Assembly (NCBI GenBank): GCA_963728295.1
Contig: CAVSKB010000016.1
Span: 74,681-138,680, forward strand
From: DATJKD01 sp963728295
Lineage (GTDB): Bacteria > Pseudomonadota > Gammaproteobacteria > Steroidobacterales > Steroidobacteraceae
Reading direction: 5' to 3'
Length of the DNA stretch: 64,000 bases
Position numbers and translations under genes: made by a program. This document shows, piece by piece, positions 46,935 to 56,189 of this stretch (position 1 is its first letter; each line of letters begins with the position of its first letter). The notes under the pieces were generated by a model. That model saw only the letters and a program-made list of their open reading frames with translations. It had not been told where the DNA came from and searched no databases.

Positions 46935-49343
46935 TCAGACGTCGAGGTAAGTCACCGACAGCGCGTTGCGCTCGATGAACTCGCGTCGCGGCTCGACCTG
47001 ATCGCCCATCAGCGTGGAGAAGATCTCGTTTGCGCCGTGCGCGTCATCGATACGCACCTGCACGAGACGTCGCGTCTCCGGGTTGATGGTCGTGTCCCAG
47101 AGCTGGCCGGGATTCATCTCGCCCAGGCCCTTGTAGCGCTGGATCGTCTGACCGCGACGCGCCTGGTCGAGCAGCCAATGAAGTGCCTCGCGAAAGCTGC
47201 CTGCTTCCTGAGTCGCCTCGCCCTTCTTCACGTAGCTGCCCGGACCAAGAAGGCCGGACAGCGTGCGCGCGAGCTCGCTGATGCGCCGGTACTCGCTCGA
47301 GCTGAAGAACTCGCGATGCAGGTGCTTCTCGGTCGTGCTGCCGTGCTCGATGCGCGCGATCAGCAGATGGGCTGACGGACCCGACTGCAGCGTGACCCGG
47401 TAGCTGCGTCCGGCGACGTCGCCGGTGTTGAGCAGCCGCTCGAGCTCGCGGCCCCATTCGCCGAGACGCCGCGGATCCTCGGCCTCTGCCGCGCTCAGCT
47501 CCGGGAGCTGCAGCATCTGCTCGAGCACACGTTGGTCGTAGCGCCGCGCCGCCCGGCGCGCCGCTGCCTGGAACTCCATGTAGCGGCGCGCGAGCGTATC
47601 GAGCACCGATGCCGGCATCGCAGGGGCGTCCGCGCTCACGTGCAGCTCGGCGTCTTCGAGCGCGGATCGCAGCAGCATCTGGTTGAGCTCGCCGTCGTCC
47701 TTCACGTACTGCTCGCTCTTGCCCTTCTTGACCTTGTAGAGCGGCGGCTGCGCGATGTAGATGTGCCCGCGCTCCAGCAGCTCCGGAATCTGGCGGTAGA
47801 AGAAAGTCAGCAGCAGCGTGCGGATGTGCGAGCCGTCCACGTCCGCGTCGGTCATGATGATGATGCGGTGATAGCGCAGCTTGGCGAGGTCGAACTCTTC
47901 CTTGCCGATGCCGCAGCCGAGCGCCGTGATCAGCGTGCCAACCTCCGCCGACGAGAGCATCTTGTCGAATCGCGCGCGCTCGACGTTCAGGATCTTGCCC
48001 TTCAACGGCAGGATGGCCTGCGTGCGCCGGTCGCGGCCCTGCTTGGCGGAGCCGCCGGCCGAATCACCCTCGACGATGAAGAGCTCGGACAGCGCCGGAT
48101 CCTTCTCCTGGCAGTCGGCGAGCTTGCCCGGCAGACCCGCTATATCGAGTGCGCCCTTGCGGCGCGTCAGCTCGCGCGCCTTGCGCGCGGCCTCGCGTGC
48201 GCGGGCTGCGTCGATGATCTTCGCCACCACGGCCTTCGCCTGGGTCGGCGTCTCGAGCAGGAACTCCGACAGCTTCTCGGCGACCAGCGACTCGACCACG
48301 CCCTTCACCTCGGACGACACGAGCTTGTCCTTGGTTTGCGAGGAAAACTTCGGATCGGGGAGCTTTACCGAGAGCACCGCCGTCAGCCCTTCCCGCGCGT
48401 CGTCCCCGGTCGTCGGCACGCGGTCCTTGCGGGTCGCGAGCTCGCGCTCGATGTAGTCGTTCAGCGTCCGGGTAAGCCCGCCGCGGAACCCCGCCAGGTG
48501 GGTGCCACCGTCTTTCTGCGGAATGTTGTTGGTGTAGCAGTACATCGTTTCCTGGTACGAATCGTTCCACTGCATAGCAACTTCGACGACGATGCCGTCA
48601 CGTTCGGTACGAAACCAGATGCAGGACTCATGAATCGGGGTCTTGCTGCGGTTGAGATATCGAACGAACTCGCGAATCCCCCCCTCGTGGTGAAAGGTCT
48701 CCTGCTGTTCGTCGCGCTCGTCAATCAGTTCGATTCTTACGCCAGAATTTAAAAACGACAATTCTCGCAGGCGCTTCTGCAGGATTTCGTAGTTAAATTC
48801 AATATTCGTGAAGATCGTGTCGCTTGGCTTGAAGCGGATGACAGTGCCTCGCCGGTCACTGGGGCCGACTACCGCCAGCGGCGCGAGGGGCACGCCCAGC
48901 CCGTACTCCTGGCGATGCTCCTTCCCGTCCCGGTAGATGGTGAGTAGCAACGTCTCGGAAAGCGCATTGACGACCGAGACACCCACACCGTGCAGGCCGC
49001 CGGAGACCTTGTACGAGGAATCGTCGAACTTACCGCCGGAATGCAGCACGGTCATGATTACTTCGGCAGCGGAACACCCTTCTTCCGGGTGGATATCCAC
49101 AGGAATTCCACGCCCGTTATCCGCCACGGTGACGGACTGGTCTGCGTGGATGGTGACGGTTATATCGGTGCAGAAACCCGCGAGCGCCTCGTCGACCGAG
49201 TTGTCGACGACCTCGAAAACCATGTGGTGCAAGCCGGTGCCGTCATCTGTATCCCCGATGTACATTCCGGGGCGCTTTCGGACCGCGTCGAGGCCCTTTA
49301 AGACTTTGATTTTGCTTGAATCGTAGACGTCGGCGCCACTCAT
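46935..49343 (-). CDS. gyrB: DNA gyrase subunit B
   Basis: The ATPase subunit of DNA gyrase, which introduces negative supercoils. The 802-residue protein has the GHKL ATPase motifs (EVVDNSVDEALAGFC, DNGRGIPVDIHPEEG, SGGLHGVGVSVVNALS), the TOPRIM region (LFIVEGDSAGGSAKQGRDR, IIIMTDADVDGSHIRTLLL) and the C-terminal IQRYKGLGEMNPGQLWDTT. The frame is intact. It ends the dnaA-dnaN-recF-gyrB cluster, read away from the origin. Confidence 0.98.
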   Translation of the reverse strand: MSGADVYDSSKIKVLKGLDAVRKRPGMYIGDTDDGTGLHHMVFEVVDNSVDEALAGFCTDITVTIHADQSVTVADNGRGIPVDIHPEEGCSAAEVIMTVLHSGGKFDDSSYKVSGGLHGVGVSVVNALSETLLLTIYRDGKEHRQEYGLGVPLAPLAVVGPSDRRGTVIRFKPSDTIFTNIEFNYEILQKRLRELSFLNSGVRIELIDERDEQQETFHHEGGIREFVRYLNRSKTPIHESCIWFRTERDGIVVEVAMQWNDSYQETMYCYTNNIPQKDGGTHLAGFRGGLTRTLNDYIERELATRKDRVPTTGDDAREGLTAVLSVKLPDPKFSSQTKDKLVSSEVKGVVESLVAEKLSEFLLETPTQAKAVVAKIIDAARAREAARKARELTRRKGALDIAGLPGKLADCQEKDPALSELFIVEGDSAGGSAKQGRDRRTQAILPLKGKILNVERARFDKMLSSAEVGTLITALGCGIGKEEFDLAKLRYHRIIIMTDADVDGSHIRTLLLTFFYRQIPELLERGHIYIAQPPLYKVKKGKSEQYVKDDGELNQMLLRSALEDAELHVSADAPAMPASVLDTLARRYMEFQAAARRAARRYDQRVLEQMLQLPELSAAEAEDPRRLGEWGRELERLLNTGDVAGRSYRVTLQSGPSAHLLIARIEHGSTTEKHLHREFFSSSEYRRISELARTLSGLLGPGSYVKKGEATQEAGSFREALHWLLDQARRGQTIQRYKGLGEMNPGQLWDTTINPETRRLVQVRIDDAHGANEIFSTLMGDQVEPRREFIERNALSVTYLDV

Positions 49344-49371
49344 GGGATGCCTGCTGTGGGGAGACGAAGAA

Positions 49372-50445
49372 TTATATCAGACGGGTCAATTTTCCGTGTT
49401 CCACGTGGAACGTCGCGACCGGCCCGAGGCTCTCGAAGGCAGGGAGATCCGGGTCCAGAGCCGTGATGAACAGCTGCAGCGGCAGCTCAAGGACCTCGCT
49501 CAATAGCCTCTTCAGACTCATCGAGTCGAGCTCGGCCGCAGGGTCGTCCACAAGCAGGGCCGCCGTTGGCGAGCCCTGCTCCGAGTCGCATCGTAGCTGT
49601 CCCAGCAGCATTGCGGCCGCGACCAGCTTTTGCTGGCCACGGGAGACTCGATCTCGGGCCGGCTGGCCATCGACTCGGATCTGAAGGTCGGCCCGGTGCG
49701 GTCCGACGTGCGTTAGTCCGCGCTCGCTGTCCCGGCCCCAGGATCTATCGAGCGCCTCCCGTAAGGAACGCTCGGCGGCCCAACCTTGTGAAAGGTGCAG
49801 CTCGACCGAGTGTCCGAGCAGACGCTCAGCCATGGAGCGTACCTGGGGGTTAAGCATCGCAAGGTACCGCTGGCGGGCCGCTGCGATGCGTTCGCCGGTG
49901 TCGATCAGGTCCGCGTCCCACACACGCACGAGGTCCGGCGTCGCACGCGTCCGCAGGGCTGCGTTTCGCTGCCTAAGCGTGCGTTGGAATCGCTGCCACG
50001 TCGCTACGAACGATGGTTCCACGTGGAACACACCCCAGTCGAGAAATCGCCGACGGTGCTGCGGTCCCTCCTCGATAAGCTGGTGGAGCTCGGGATCGAT
50101 CGCTTGGACGGGGAAAATGGTGGCTAGCTCAGCGATTCCAGTAACGACCTGACCATCGAGCCGCGCCTCCAGGCCGGCTGGCCCAAAGCCAAGGCCCAGG
50201 ACACTCCTGCGGTGCGTACGGATCAGATTCCCTGCGATGGTGAGGCCATCGGCCCCAGCGTGCACCAGGGTGTCGTTTTTTGAGGCACGGAACGACCGGG
50301 CGCGTCCGAGAAAATAAATAGCCTCGAGAAGGCTGGTCTTTCCGGAAGCGTTGGCGCCGTAGATCAGATTGCGACGAGCGTCGAATGCTAGGTCGGCAGT
50401 CTGTATGCACCGGACATTTTCGATGCGTAGCCGCTCGAGTGTCAT
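49372..50445 (-). CDS. recF: DNA replication and repair protein RecF
   Basis: RecF is an SMC-like ATPase that loads RecA at gaps. The 357-residue protein has the Walker A motif YGANASGKTSLLEAIYFLGR, the ABC signature-like VSRGQQKLVAAAMLLGQL, and Walker B LLVDDPAAELDSMS. It lies 12 bp after dnaN and 28 bp before gyrB on the same strand. Confidence 0.96.
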   Translation of the reverse strand: MTLERLRIENVRCIQTADLAFDARRNLIYGANASGKTSLLEAIYFLGRARSFRASKNDTLVHAGADGLTIAGNLIRTHRRSVLGLGFGPAGLEARLDGQVVTGIAELATIFPVQAIDPELHQLIEEGPQHRRRFLDWGVFHVEPSFVATWQRFQRTLRQRNAALRTRATPDLVRVWDADLIDTGERIAAARQRYLAMLNPQVRSMAERLLGHSVELHLSQGWAAERSLREALDRSWGRDSERGLTHVGPHRADLQIRVDGQPARDRVSRGQQKLVAAAMLLGQLRCDSEQGSPTAALLVDDPAAELDSMSLKRLLSEVLELPLQLFITALDPDLPAFESLGPVATFHVEHGKLTRLI

Positions 50446-50457
50446 CCGCTAAAAGGC

Positions 50458-51558
50458 TTAGAGCCTCATCGGCATCACGACAAAGCTCGTCGTGGTGTCG
50501 GCTGCGGCTCGAATGAGGCAGCTGTTGTTCCCGTCCGTCAGGCCGATGTGGACCTCCTGCGCGTCGATCGCCGCAAGCGCGTCCATCAGGTAATTCACGT
50601 TGAAACCAATCTCGAGCTCGTCGCCCTCGTACCCGACCTCGAGCTCTTCCTCCGCCTCTTCCTGCTCGGGATTATGCGACTGGATCAACAAGGCGTTCGG
50701 CTTCAGCGCGAACCGGATCCCCCGATACTTTTCATTGGACAGGATTGCCGCTCGCTGCAAGGCATGCCGCAGATCGTCCCGCACGGCAGACACGACACGC
50801 GGAGGGTTGGTCGGAATCACCCGACCGTAATCCGGAAAGCGTCCGTCGATGAGCTTCGATGTAAACCGAACGTCGCTGATCTGGACGCGAACGTGATTGG
50901 ATCCGATGCCAATTTCGAGGATCTGGTCACCGCCTCCGAGGATCCGTTGCAGCTCGAGGACGCCCTTTCGGGGAATGATGACCTGTTGCCCTGCCTTGCC
51001 CCCCTCCGGCAATTCAATTTCCGCCATTGCCAGGCGATGGCCGTCAGTTGCGACAGTTCGAAGCATTTTCGCCGAAGTTTCGAGCAATAGGCCGTTCAGG
51101 TAGTAGCGCACGTCCTGCTGGGCCATGGAGAAATGGGTCTTGTCCAGCAAGTACTTGAAGTCCTTCTCGGCCACCTTGAGCGTCTGCTGCGCGTTGATCT
51201 CGTCAACCGTCGGAAATTCTCCCGCAGGCAGCGTGGAGAGGGTGAAGCGGCTGCGCTTCGCACGTAGCTGCAGTCGCTCGCCTTCGAGCGCGATCGTGAT
51301 CTCCGAGCCCTCGGGCAACGCGCGGCAGATGTCGAGCAGCTTGCGGCCCGGCACCGTGACTTCCCCGTTGCGCTGGACGTCGACCTGCGTGCTCGCAACC
51401 AGCTCGACCTCGAGATCGGTCGCAGTGACGGCGAGCTGCCCGCCCTTCGCGGCCAGCAACACATTGGCGAGTATCGGCATGGTCTGCCGGCGCTCCACCA
51501 CACCGATGACTGCCTGCAGTGGTGCAAGAATCACTTCGCGCTTCGCGATGATCTTCAT
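50458..51558 (-). CDS. dnaN: DNA polymerase III beta sliding clamp
   Basis: The ring-shaped processivity clamp of the replicative polymerase. The 366-residue protein starts MKIIAKREVILAPLQAVIGV, with VVERRQTMPILANVLL in domain 1, LLETSAKMLRTVATDGHRLA in domain 2, and the terminal SFVVMPMRL. I take ATG 51558; a TTG five codons upstream is possible but has an ill-spaced ribosome site. It is the second gene after the origin. Confidence 0.97.
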   Translation of the reverse strand: MKIIAKREVILAPLQAVIGVVERRQTMPILANVLLAAKGGQLAVTATDLEVELVASTQVDVQRNGEVTVPGRKLLDICRALPEGSEITIALEGERLQLRAKRSRFTLSTLPAGEFPTVDEINAQQTLKVAEKDFKYLLDKTHFSMAQQDVRYYLNGLLLETSAKMLRTVATDGHRLAMAEIELPEGGKAGQQVIIPRKGVLELQRILGGGDQILEIGIGSNHVRVQISDVRFTSKLIDGRFPDYGRVIPTNPPRVVSAVRDDLRHALQRAAILSNEKYRGIRFALKPNALLIQSHNPEQEEAEEELEVGYEGDELEIGFNVNYLMDALAAIDAQEVHIGLTDGNNSCLIRAAADTTTSFVVMPMRL

Positions 51559-51767
51559 CTTGTCTGATTCCAATCCTGGTATTTGTCTCTAATTTATTAC
51601 TGTAATTACTAGCACAGCGTAAGCCTGTGCAGAACCGGATTTTCCCGAGCGCTCACGCGCAATTACCCGCAGCGCAACACCGTCCACAACGACGACAACT
51701 CCTGTCGGCGGACTGTGGATGAAATGTGGACCTGCGCACACCACGGATCATCCACAGCTTTACAACA
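51559..51767. other. Probable chromosomal origin (oriC), dnaA-dnaN intergenic region
   Basis: This 209-bp gap holds an AT-rich block at 51580-51612 and two DnaA-box-like sites in opposite orientation, TGTGGATGA at 51714-51722 and TCATCCACA at 51748-51756, each one base from TTATCCACA. A further box-like site (TGTGGATAT, 53183-53191) lies in the dnaA-rpmH gap. The gene order around it is the classic origin order. Confidence 0.55.
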
Positions 51768-53105
51768 TCATCCAGTCAGCGTTCTCAACAGGTTCAGATA
51801 ATCTTCGTTCATTCGCGTCTGCGTCTCACGCAATCCTTTGATCACACGGCACGCGTGCAACACGGTCGTATGATCACGTCCGCCGAACGCGTCGCCGATT
51901 TCCGGAAGGCTGTGATTGGTGAGTTCCTTCGACAGCGCCATTGCGACCTGGCGCGGTCGTGTGATCGACCGGCTGCGGCGTTTCGATAACAGGTCCGCCA
52001 CGCGGATCTTGAAGTACTCCGCGACGGTCTTCTGGATGTTCTCTATCGTGACCAGCCGCTCCTGCAGCGCAAGCAGATCGCGGAGCGCTTCCTTCGCGAA
52101 ATCCAGCGTGATCGGTCTCCCGGTGAACTGCGAGTTCGCTACGACGCGCCGCATCGCACCCTCGAGCTCGCGGACGTTGGAGCGGATTCGCTTTGCGACG
52201 AAGAACGCCACTTCCTCCGGCAACTCGACACCGCCGGCGGCGGATTTGCTCATGAGGATGGCCACGCAGGTCTCGAGCTCCGGCGGCTCGATCGCCACCG
52301 TCAGGCCCCAGCCAAAGCGAGACTTGAGCCGCTCCTCGAGGCCCTGGACTTCCTTCGGGTAGCGATCGCAGCTCAGGATCACCTGCTGCTGTCCTTCCAG
52401 CAACGCGTTGAAGGTGTGGAAGAACTCCTCCTGCGAACGCTCCTTGCCGGCGAAGAACTGGATGTCGTCAATCAGCAGCGCGTCGAGCGAGCGATACGCG
52501 TTCTTGAATTCGCTGATGGTGTTGTGCTGAAGCGCGCGAACCATGTCGCCGACGAATCGCTCCGAATGCACGTACGCGATGCGCGCTTCCTTGTTGCGTG
52601 CGCGGATATGGTTGCCCACGGCGTGCATGAGGTGCGTCTTGCCAAGGCCGACGCCGCCGTAAATGAAGAGCGGGTTATAAGCGCGTCCGGGATTCTCCGA
52701 CACCTGCACCGCCGCTGCGCGCGCGAGCTGGTTGCTCTTGCCCTCGACGAAGTTCGCGAACGTGTATTCGGGATTGAGGCGACCGCCGATCTGCGGCAGT
52801 GTCTCGACGCGCCGCGTCCGCGGGTCCGCACGCGTCGCCGGCTCGGGGGTCACAGCGGCCATGCGCGAGCCAATCTCGAACACCACCGCAGGGGCGGGAG
52901 GTGGGACCAGCTCGACGACTATCTCGCCAATCCGCTCGGCGCAGTTCTGGTTCACCCAGTCGACAACGTAGCGGTTCGGCGCCAGCAGCCGGAGATAGCC
53001 ACCGTCCTCGACCGCCTGGAGCGGTCTGATCCAGGTGTTGAAGTGCTGCTCGGGAAGCTCGGCTTCGAGCCGGCGGAGGCACTGATTCCAGAGTGAAGTC
53101 GACAC
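51768..53105 (-). CDS. dnaA: Chromosomal replication initiator DnaA
   Basis: DnaA binds origin boxes and opens the duplex. The 445-residue protein has domain I (LWNQCLRRLEAELPEQHFNTW), AAA+ motifs Walker A (YGGVGLGKTHLMHAVG) and Walker B (LDALLIDDIQFFAGKE), and the DNA-binding signature GGRDHTTVLHACRVIKGL. The start is a GTG at 53105. The frame is intact and the length normal. It is divergent from rpmH. Confidence 0.98.
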   Translation of the reverse strand: MSTSLWNQCLRRLEAELPEQHFNTWIRPLQAVEDGGYLRLLAPNRYVVDWVNQNCAERIGEIVVELVPPPAPAVVFEIGSRMAAVTPEPATRADPRTRRVETLPQIGGRLNPEYTFANFVEGKSNQLARAAAVQVSENPGRAYNPLFIYGGVGLGKTHLMHAVGNHIRARNKEARIAYVHSERFVGDMVRALQHNTISEFKNAYRSLDALLIDDIQFFAGKERSQEEFFHTFNALLEGQQQVILSCDRYPKEVQGLEERLKSRFGWGLTVAIEPPELETCVAILMSKSAAGGVELPEEVAFFVAKRIRSNVRELEGAMRRVVANSQFTGRPITLDFAKEALRDLLALQERLVTIENIQKTVAEYFKIRVADLLSKRRSRSITRPRQVAMALSKELTNHSLPEIGDAFGGRDHTTVLHACRVIKGLRETQTRMNEDYLNLLRTLTG

Positions 53106-53213
53106 GACCGACTTGGCTTTAGCTTAAGACGGGTGAGAGTGCAGACGGGGAAGGGGCGGGGAGTGTATACCGCCGACGGCCCTGTGGATATCTCGGCGAA
53201 CGCTTTCCGCGGG

Positions 53214-53241
53214 TTGACGCAGGGACTACGCTACGTATCCT
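53214..53241 (+). promoter_or_regulatory. Candidate rpmH promoter
   Basis: TTGACG and TATCCT with a 16-base spacer, 70 bases before the rpmH ATG, form a plausible sigma-70 promoter for the rpmH-rnpA-yidD-yidC run. Confidence 0.55.
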
Positions 53242-53310
53242 TTCGCGCCCTTTTCCGGGCCAGTCCATCTACCTGTTTCTGGTCCGATTTTCGGGCAATA
53301 CGGAGCCGTC

Positions 53311-53445
53311 ATGAAGCGCCCATTTCAGCCGAGCAACCTGCATCGCAAGCGCACCCACGGCTTCCGCGCTCGCATGGCCACCAAGGGCGGTCGCCGGGTG
53401 CTCAGCCGTCGCCGCGCCAAGGGCCGCAAGCGGCTCGCGGTCTGA
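53311..53445 (+). CDS. rpmH: 50S ribosomal protein L34
   Basis: L34 is a small, very basic protein of the large ribosomal subunit. The 44-residue product starts MKRPFQPSNLHRKRTHGFRA and ends RRRAKGRKRLAV, matching the family end to end. It is the first gene on the right side of the origin, followed at once by rnpA. Confidence 0.98.
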   Translation: MKRPFQPSNLHRKRTHGFRARMATKGGRRVLSRRRAKGRKRLAV

Positions 53446-53446
53446 C

Positions 53447-53833
53447 CTGACCGCTCCCGCCGCATCAGATTTTCATCTGGCGCGGAGCCTCCCGCGCGCA
53501 CACCGGCTACTCGCGAAGTCGCAGTTCGATGCCGTCCATCGCTCGGGCCTGCGATCGTCCGACGCGCTCTTTCTCGTGAGCGCGAAGTTGAACGGTCTCC
53601 AGCACCCACGGCTCGGTCTTGCGGTCGGTGTCCGTGCGGCCGGCGGTGCGGTGGCGCGCAACCGCATCAAGCGCCGGATTCGCGAGTACTTCCGGCAGCA
53701 TCGCCATCTGCTGCCGATGGTCGATCTGGTGGTGAATGCGCGCGCTGCGGCAGCGGTCGCCTCGCATGCGCAGACGCAAGCCAGTCTCGCAATTCATTGG
53801 CAACGAGTGAGTGAGCGATGCGCACGCTCCTGA
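53447..53833 (+). CDS. rnpA: Ribonuclease P protein component (start codon unclear)
   Basis: The protein subunit of RNase P, which matures tRNA 5' ends. The family sequence is visible from SLPRAHRLLAKSQFDAVHRS through AKLNGLQHPRLGLAVGV to the RNR signature AVARNRIKRRIREYFRQHR. No ATG, GTG or TTG precedes the conserved N-terminus in this frame; the frame is open back to 53315 inside rpmH. The CTG at 53447, two bases after the rpmH stop, is the best guess. The first normal codon, GTG 53576, would drop about 40 needed residues. A missed base in the sequence is another explanation. It overlaps yidD by 16 bases. Confidence 0.85.
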   Translation: MTAPAASDFHLARSLPRAHRLLAKSQFDAVHRSGLRSSDALFLVSAKLNGLQHPRLGLAVGVRAAGGAVARNRIKRRIREYFRQHRHLLPMVDLVVNARAAAAVASHAQTQASLAIHWQRVSERCARS

Positions 53834-54066
53834 TCGGTCTCATCGAGATTTATCGCTATGGCCTGAGCCCACTGCTCGGCTCCAGCTGCCGTTTCTATCC
53901 GAGCTGCTCGTGCTACGCACAGCAATCGATCGAGCGGCACGGCGCGCTGCGCGGACTCGTACTCGCGGTTCGCCGGATTGCGCGTTGTCATCCATGGAAT
54001 CCCGGCGGCTACGATCCCGTGCCCGACGCCGCGTCCGCTCTACTCAGCCGGACCTTGCATGGCTAA
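53818..54066 (+). CDS. yidD: Membrane protein insertion efficiency factor YidD
   Basis: A small cytoplasmic-face protein that aids insertion of inner-membrane proteins with YidC. The 82 residues contain the family core SSCRFYPSCSCYAQQSIERH and RIARCHPWNPGGYDPVP. ATG 53818 overlaps rnpA, and the stop overlaps yidC by 8 bases, so all three are coupled. Confidence 0.96.
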   Translation: MRTLLIGLIEIYRYGLSPLLGSSCRFYPSCSCYAQQSIERHGALRGLVLAVRRIARCHPWNPGGYDPVPDAASALLSRTLHG

Positions 54067-55757
54067 CCCGCGCATTTATCTGTGGATCGCGGTCGCGTTG
54101 CTGCTCTGGATGAACCTGGTGCAGTGGAATCGGGATTACGGCGAGCGGTCAGCGCCCGCCGCGGTGACCACGCCGGCGCCCGCCAAGCCCGCGACGGACT
54201 CGGCGCCGCCCGCCACGGATGCATCGCTGCCCAAGCTGCCTGCGCTGCCGTCGGTGCAGACCCCAACCGTCGCGCCCTCTGACGCAGCGGCGACCGCAGC
54301 TCCGGCCGACACTTCCGCGTCCCGAGTGCGCGTCGTGACCGATGTGCTCGACATCGACATCAGCCTGCAGGGCGGTAATCTCGTGCGTGCGGACCTGCCG
54401 ACGCTATCCGCATGACAAGCGGCCCGGCAGCCCTCCCGTGCGACTGCTCGATACCCGCGAGGCTATCTACAACGTCGACCGAAGCGGCCTGCGCGCGTTG
54501 AATGCCGCAGCCGAGCCGAACCACCTGGCCACGTTCACGAGCCCGGCGCTGGACTACCGACTGGCGCCGGGTGCGTCCGAGCTCCGCGTACCGCTCATCT
54601 GGAGCGACGGGGCCGGCGTGACGGTTGCGAAGACGTTCGTTTTCCGCCGCGGTCGCTACGACATCGAGCTCGCTTACCAGGTCGACAACCGCTCGGGAGC
54701 CGAGTGGTCCGGAGCCTCCTACGTCCAGCTCGCGCGGCATATCGTCAAGCAGAAGCGCTCGATGTTCGACGTGGAGAGCTACGCCTACCGAGGTCCCGCC
54801 ATCTTCGACGGAAAGAGCTATCACAAGCTCAACATCGAGGACGATGACGACGCCGCGTACGCGCAGGGTGTCACCGATGGCTGGATGGCCTCGATGCAGC
54901 ATCACTTCGTGAGCGCCGCCGTGCCGCCCAAGGGGGAGGAGTACTACTTCACGCTGACGCGTGAAGGCGAGCACTCTGTGTTGAGCTACCGCGGGCCGCT
55001 CAAGACGGTCCCCGCGGGCACGACCGGACGATTCACCGAGACACTGTTCGTGGGGCCGAAGCTCCAGGATCAGCTTCGCACGGTCGGTCCCAAGCTCGAG
55101 CGCACGGCAGATTACGGCAAGCTCACCATCATCGCCGAGCCGCTGTTCTGGTTGTTGGGAAAAGTATACGGAATCGTCGGCAACTGGGGCTGGGCGATCA
55201 TCATCGTTACATTTTTATTGAAATTGCTGTTCTACAAGCTTACTGCGACCAGTGGCCGCTCGATGGCCAAGATGCGCACCATCGCCCCGCGCATCAAGAG
55301 CATCCAGGAGCGTTACAAGGACGACCGTGAGCAGCTCGCGAAGCAGACGATGGAGCTCTACAAGCGCGAGAAGATCAATCCGGTCGCCGGGTGCCTGCCG
55401 ATCCTCGTGCAGATCCCGGTGTTCCTTGCCTTTTACTGGGTGCTGCTCGAAAGCGTAGAGATGCGGCAGGCCCCGTTCCTGGGGTGGATCCAGGACTTGT
55501 CGTCGAAGGATCCGTATTTTGTGCTGCCCATCCTGATGGGGGCCGCGATGTTCGGTCAGTTCAAGCTGAACCCGGCACCGCCCGACCCGATGCAGGCAAA
55601 GGTCTTTGCCTTCATGCCCGTGGTGATGACGGCCATGATGGCCTGGTTCCCCGCGGGCCTCGTCCTCTACTGGTTGACCAATACGCTTCTGTCGATCGCG
55701 CAGCAGTGGCGGATCAACAAGATCGTCGAAGTCGAGGCTGCCAAGTCCCGGTCCTAG
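54059..55757 (+). CDS. yidC: Membrane protein insertase YidC (frameshift near 54402-54405)
   Basis: YidC inserts and folds inner-membrane proteins and is essential in E. coli. The N-terminal helix (RIYLWIAVALLLWMNLVQW) is followed by a Pro/Ala-rich linker and the periplasmic domain (DKRPGSPPVRLLD, then HHFVSAAVPPKGEEYYFTL). The insertase core follows (NWGWAIIIVTFLLKLLFYKL, KINPVAGCLPILVQIPVFLA, WFPAGLVLYWLTNTLLSIAQ). One extra C near 54404 splits the frame just before the periplasmic domain; removing it gives RADLPTYPHDKRPG. Because an essential gene is affected, a sequence error is the likely cause. About 565 residues after correction. Confidence 0.94.
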
Positions 55758-55775
55758 AGTGGGCTCGCCGGGCAG

Positions 55776-55803
55776 TTGTATTTTCGACAGTTGTGTCTAG
55801 AAT
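55776..55803 (+). promoter_or_regulatory. Candidate promoter of the toxin-antitoxin pair
   Basis: TTGTAT and TAGAAT with a 16-base spacer lie 27 bases before the antitoxin start. The -10 overlaps the left arm of the inverted repeat at 55799-55821, which suits autorepression. Confidence 0.5.
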
Positions 55804-55821
55804 GTGTAGCGTGCACATTCT
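55799..55821. promoter_or_regulatory. Perfect inverted repeat, probable antitoxin operator
   Basis: AGAATGTG and CACATTCT form eight-base perfect arms around a 7-base spacer, directly upstream of the Xre-type antitoxin gene and over its probable -10. Xre/ParS antitoxins bind palindromes at their own promoters, so an operator is likely. Confidence 0.65.
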
Positions 55822-55829
55822 GAACGACC

Positions 55830-56189
55830 GTGGAAACGAACCTCGCAACGCGACCTGACCCCCGGCGGGTGCTTGCATCCGCGCTGGTTAGCGCCGGCAA
55901 GGAGCTTGGACTGACGCAGGCCGACCTCGGTGCCGTCGTCGGGCGGGATCGCACGGCGTTGTCGCGCGGCCAGCTCGACCCCGACAGCAAGGCGGGCGAG
56001 CTCGCGCTGCTCCTGATCCGCGCCTACCGTGCACTCTTCGCACTGGTTGGCGGCGATCGGGAGGCGATGCGTCACTGGATGCGAACCGAGAATCTGCATA
56101 CCGGCGGGATCCCAGCGGAGCAGATCCGCAGTGTCCAGGGCCTGTCGCGCGTCGTCGCGTATCTCGACGCAATCCGCGGCAAGCCCTGA
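55830..56189 (+). CDS. Xre/MbcA/ParS-family antitoxin
   Basis: The antitoxin half of an RES-Xre pair, which neutralises the toxin and represses the operon. It is 119 residues from GTG 55830. An Xre-like helix-turn-helix is visible (LGLTQADLGAVVGRDRTALS), followed by the toxin-binding MbcA/ParS domain (LLIRAYRALFALVGGDREAM, HTGGIPAEQIRSVQGLSRV). The stop overlaps the toxin ATG (ATGA). It interrupts the usual yidC-mnmE linkage. A perfect inverted repeat lies just upstream. Confidence 0.86.
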   Translation: METNLATRPDPRRVLASALVSAGKELGLTQADLGAVVGRDRTALSRGQLDPDSKAGELALLLIRAYRALFALVGGDREAMRHWMRTENLHTGGIPAEQIRSVQGLSRVVAYLDAIRGKP

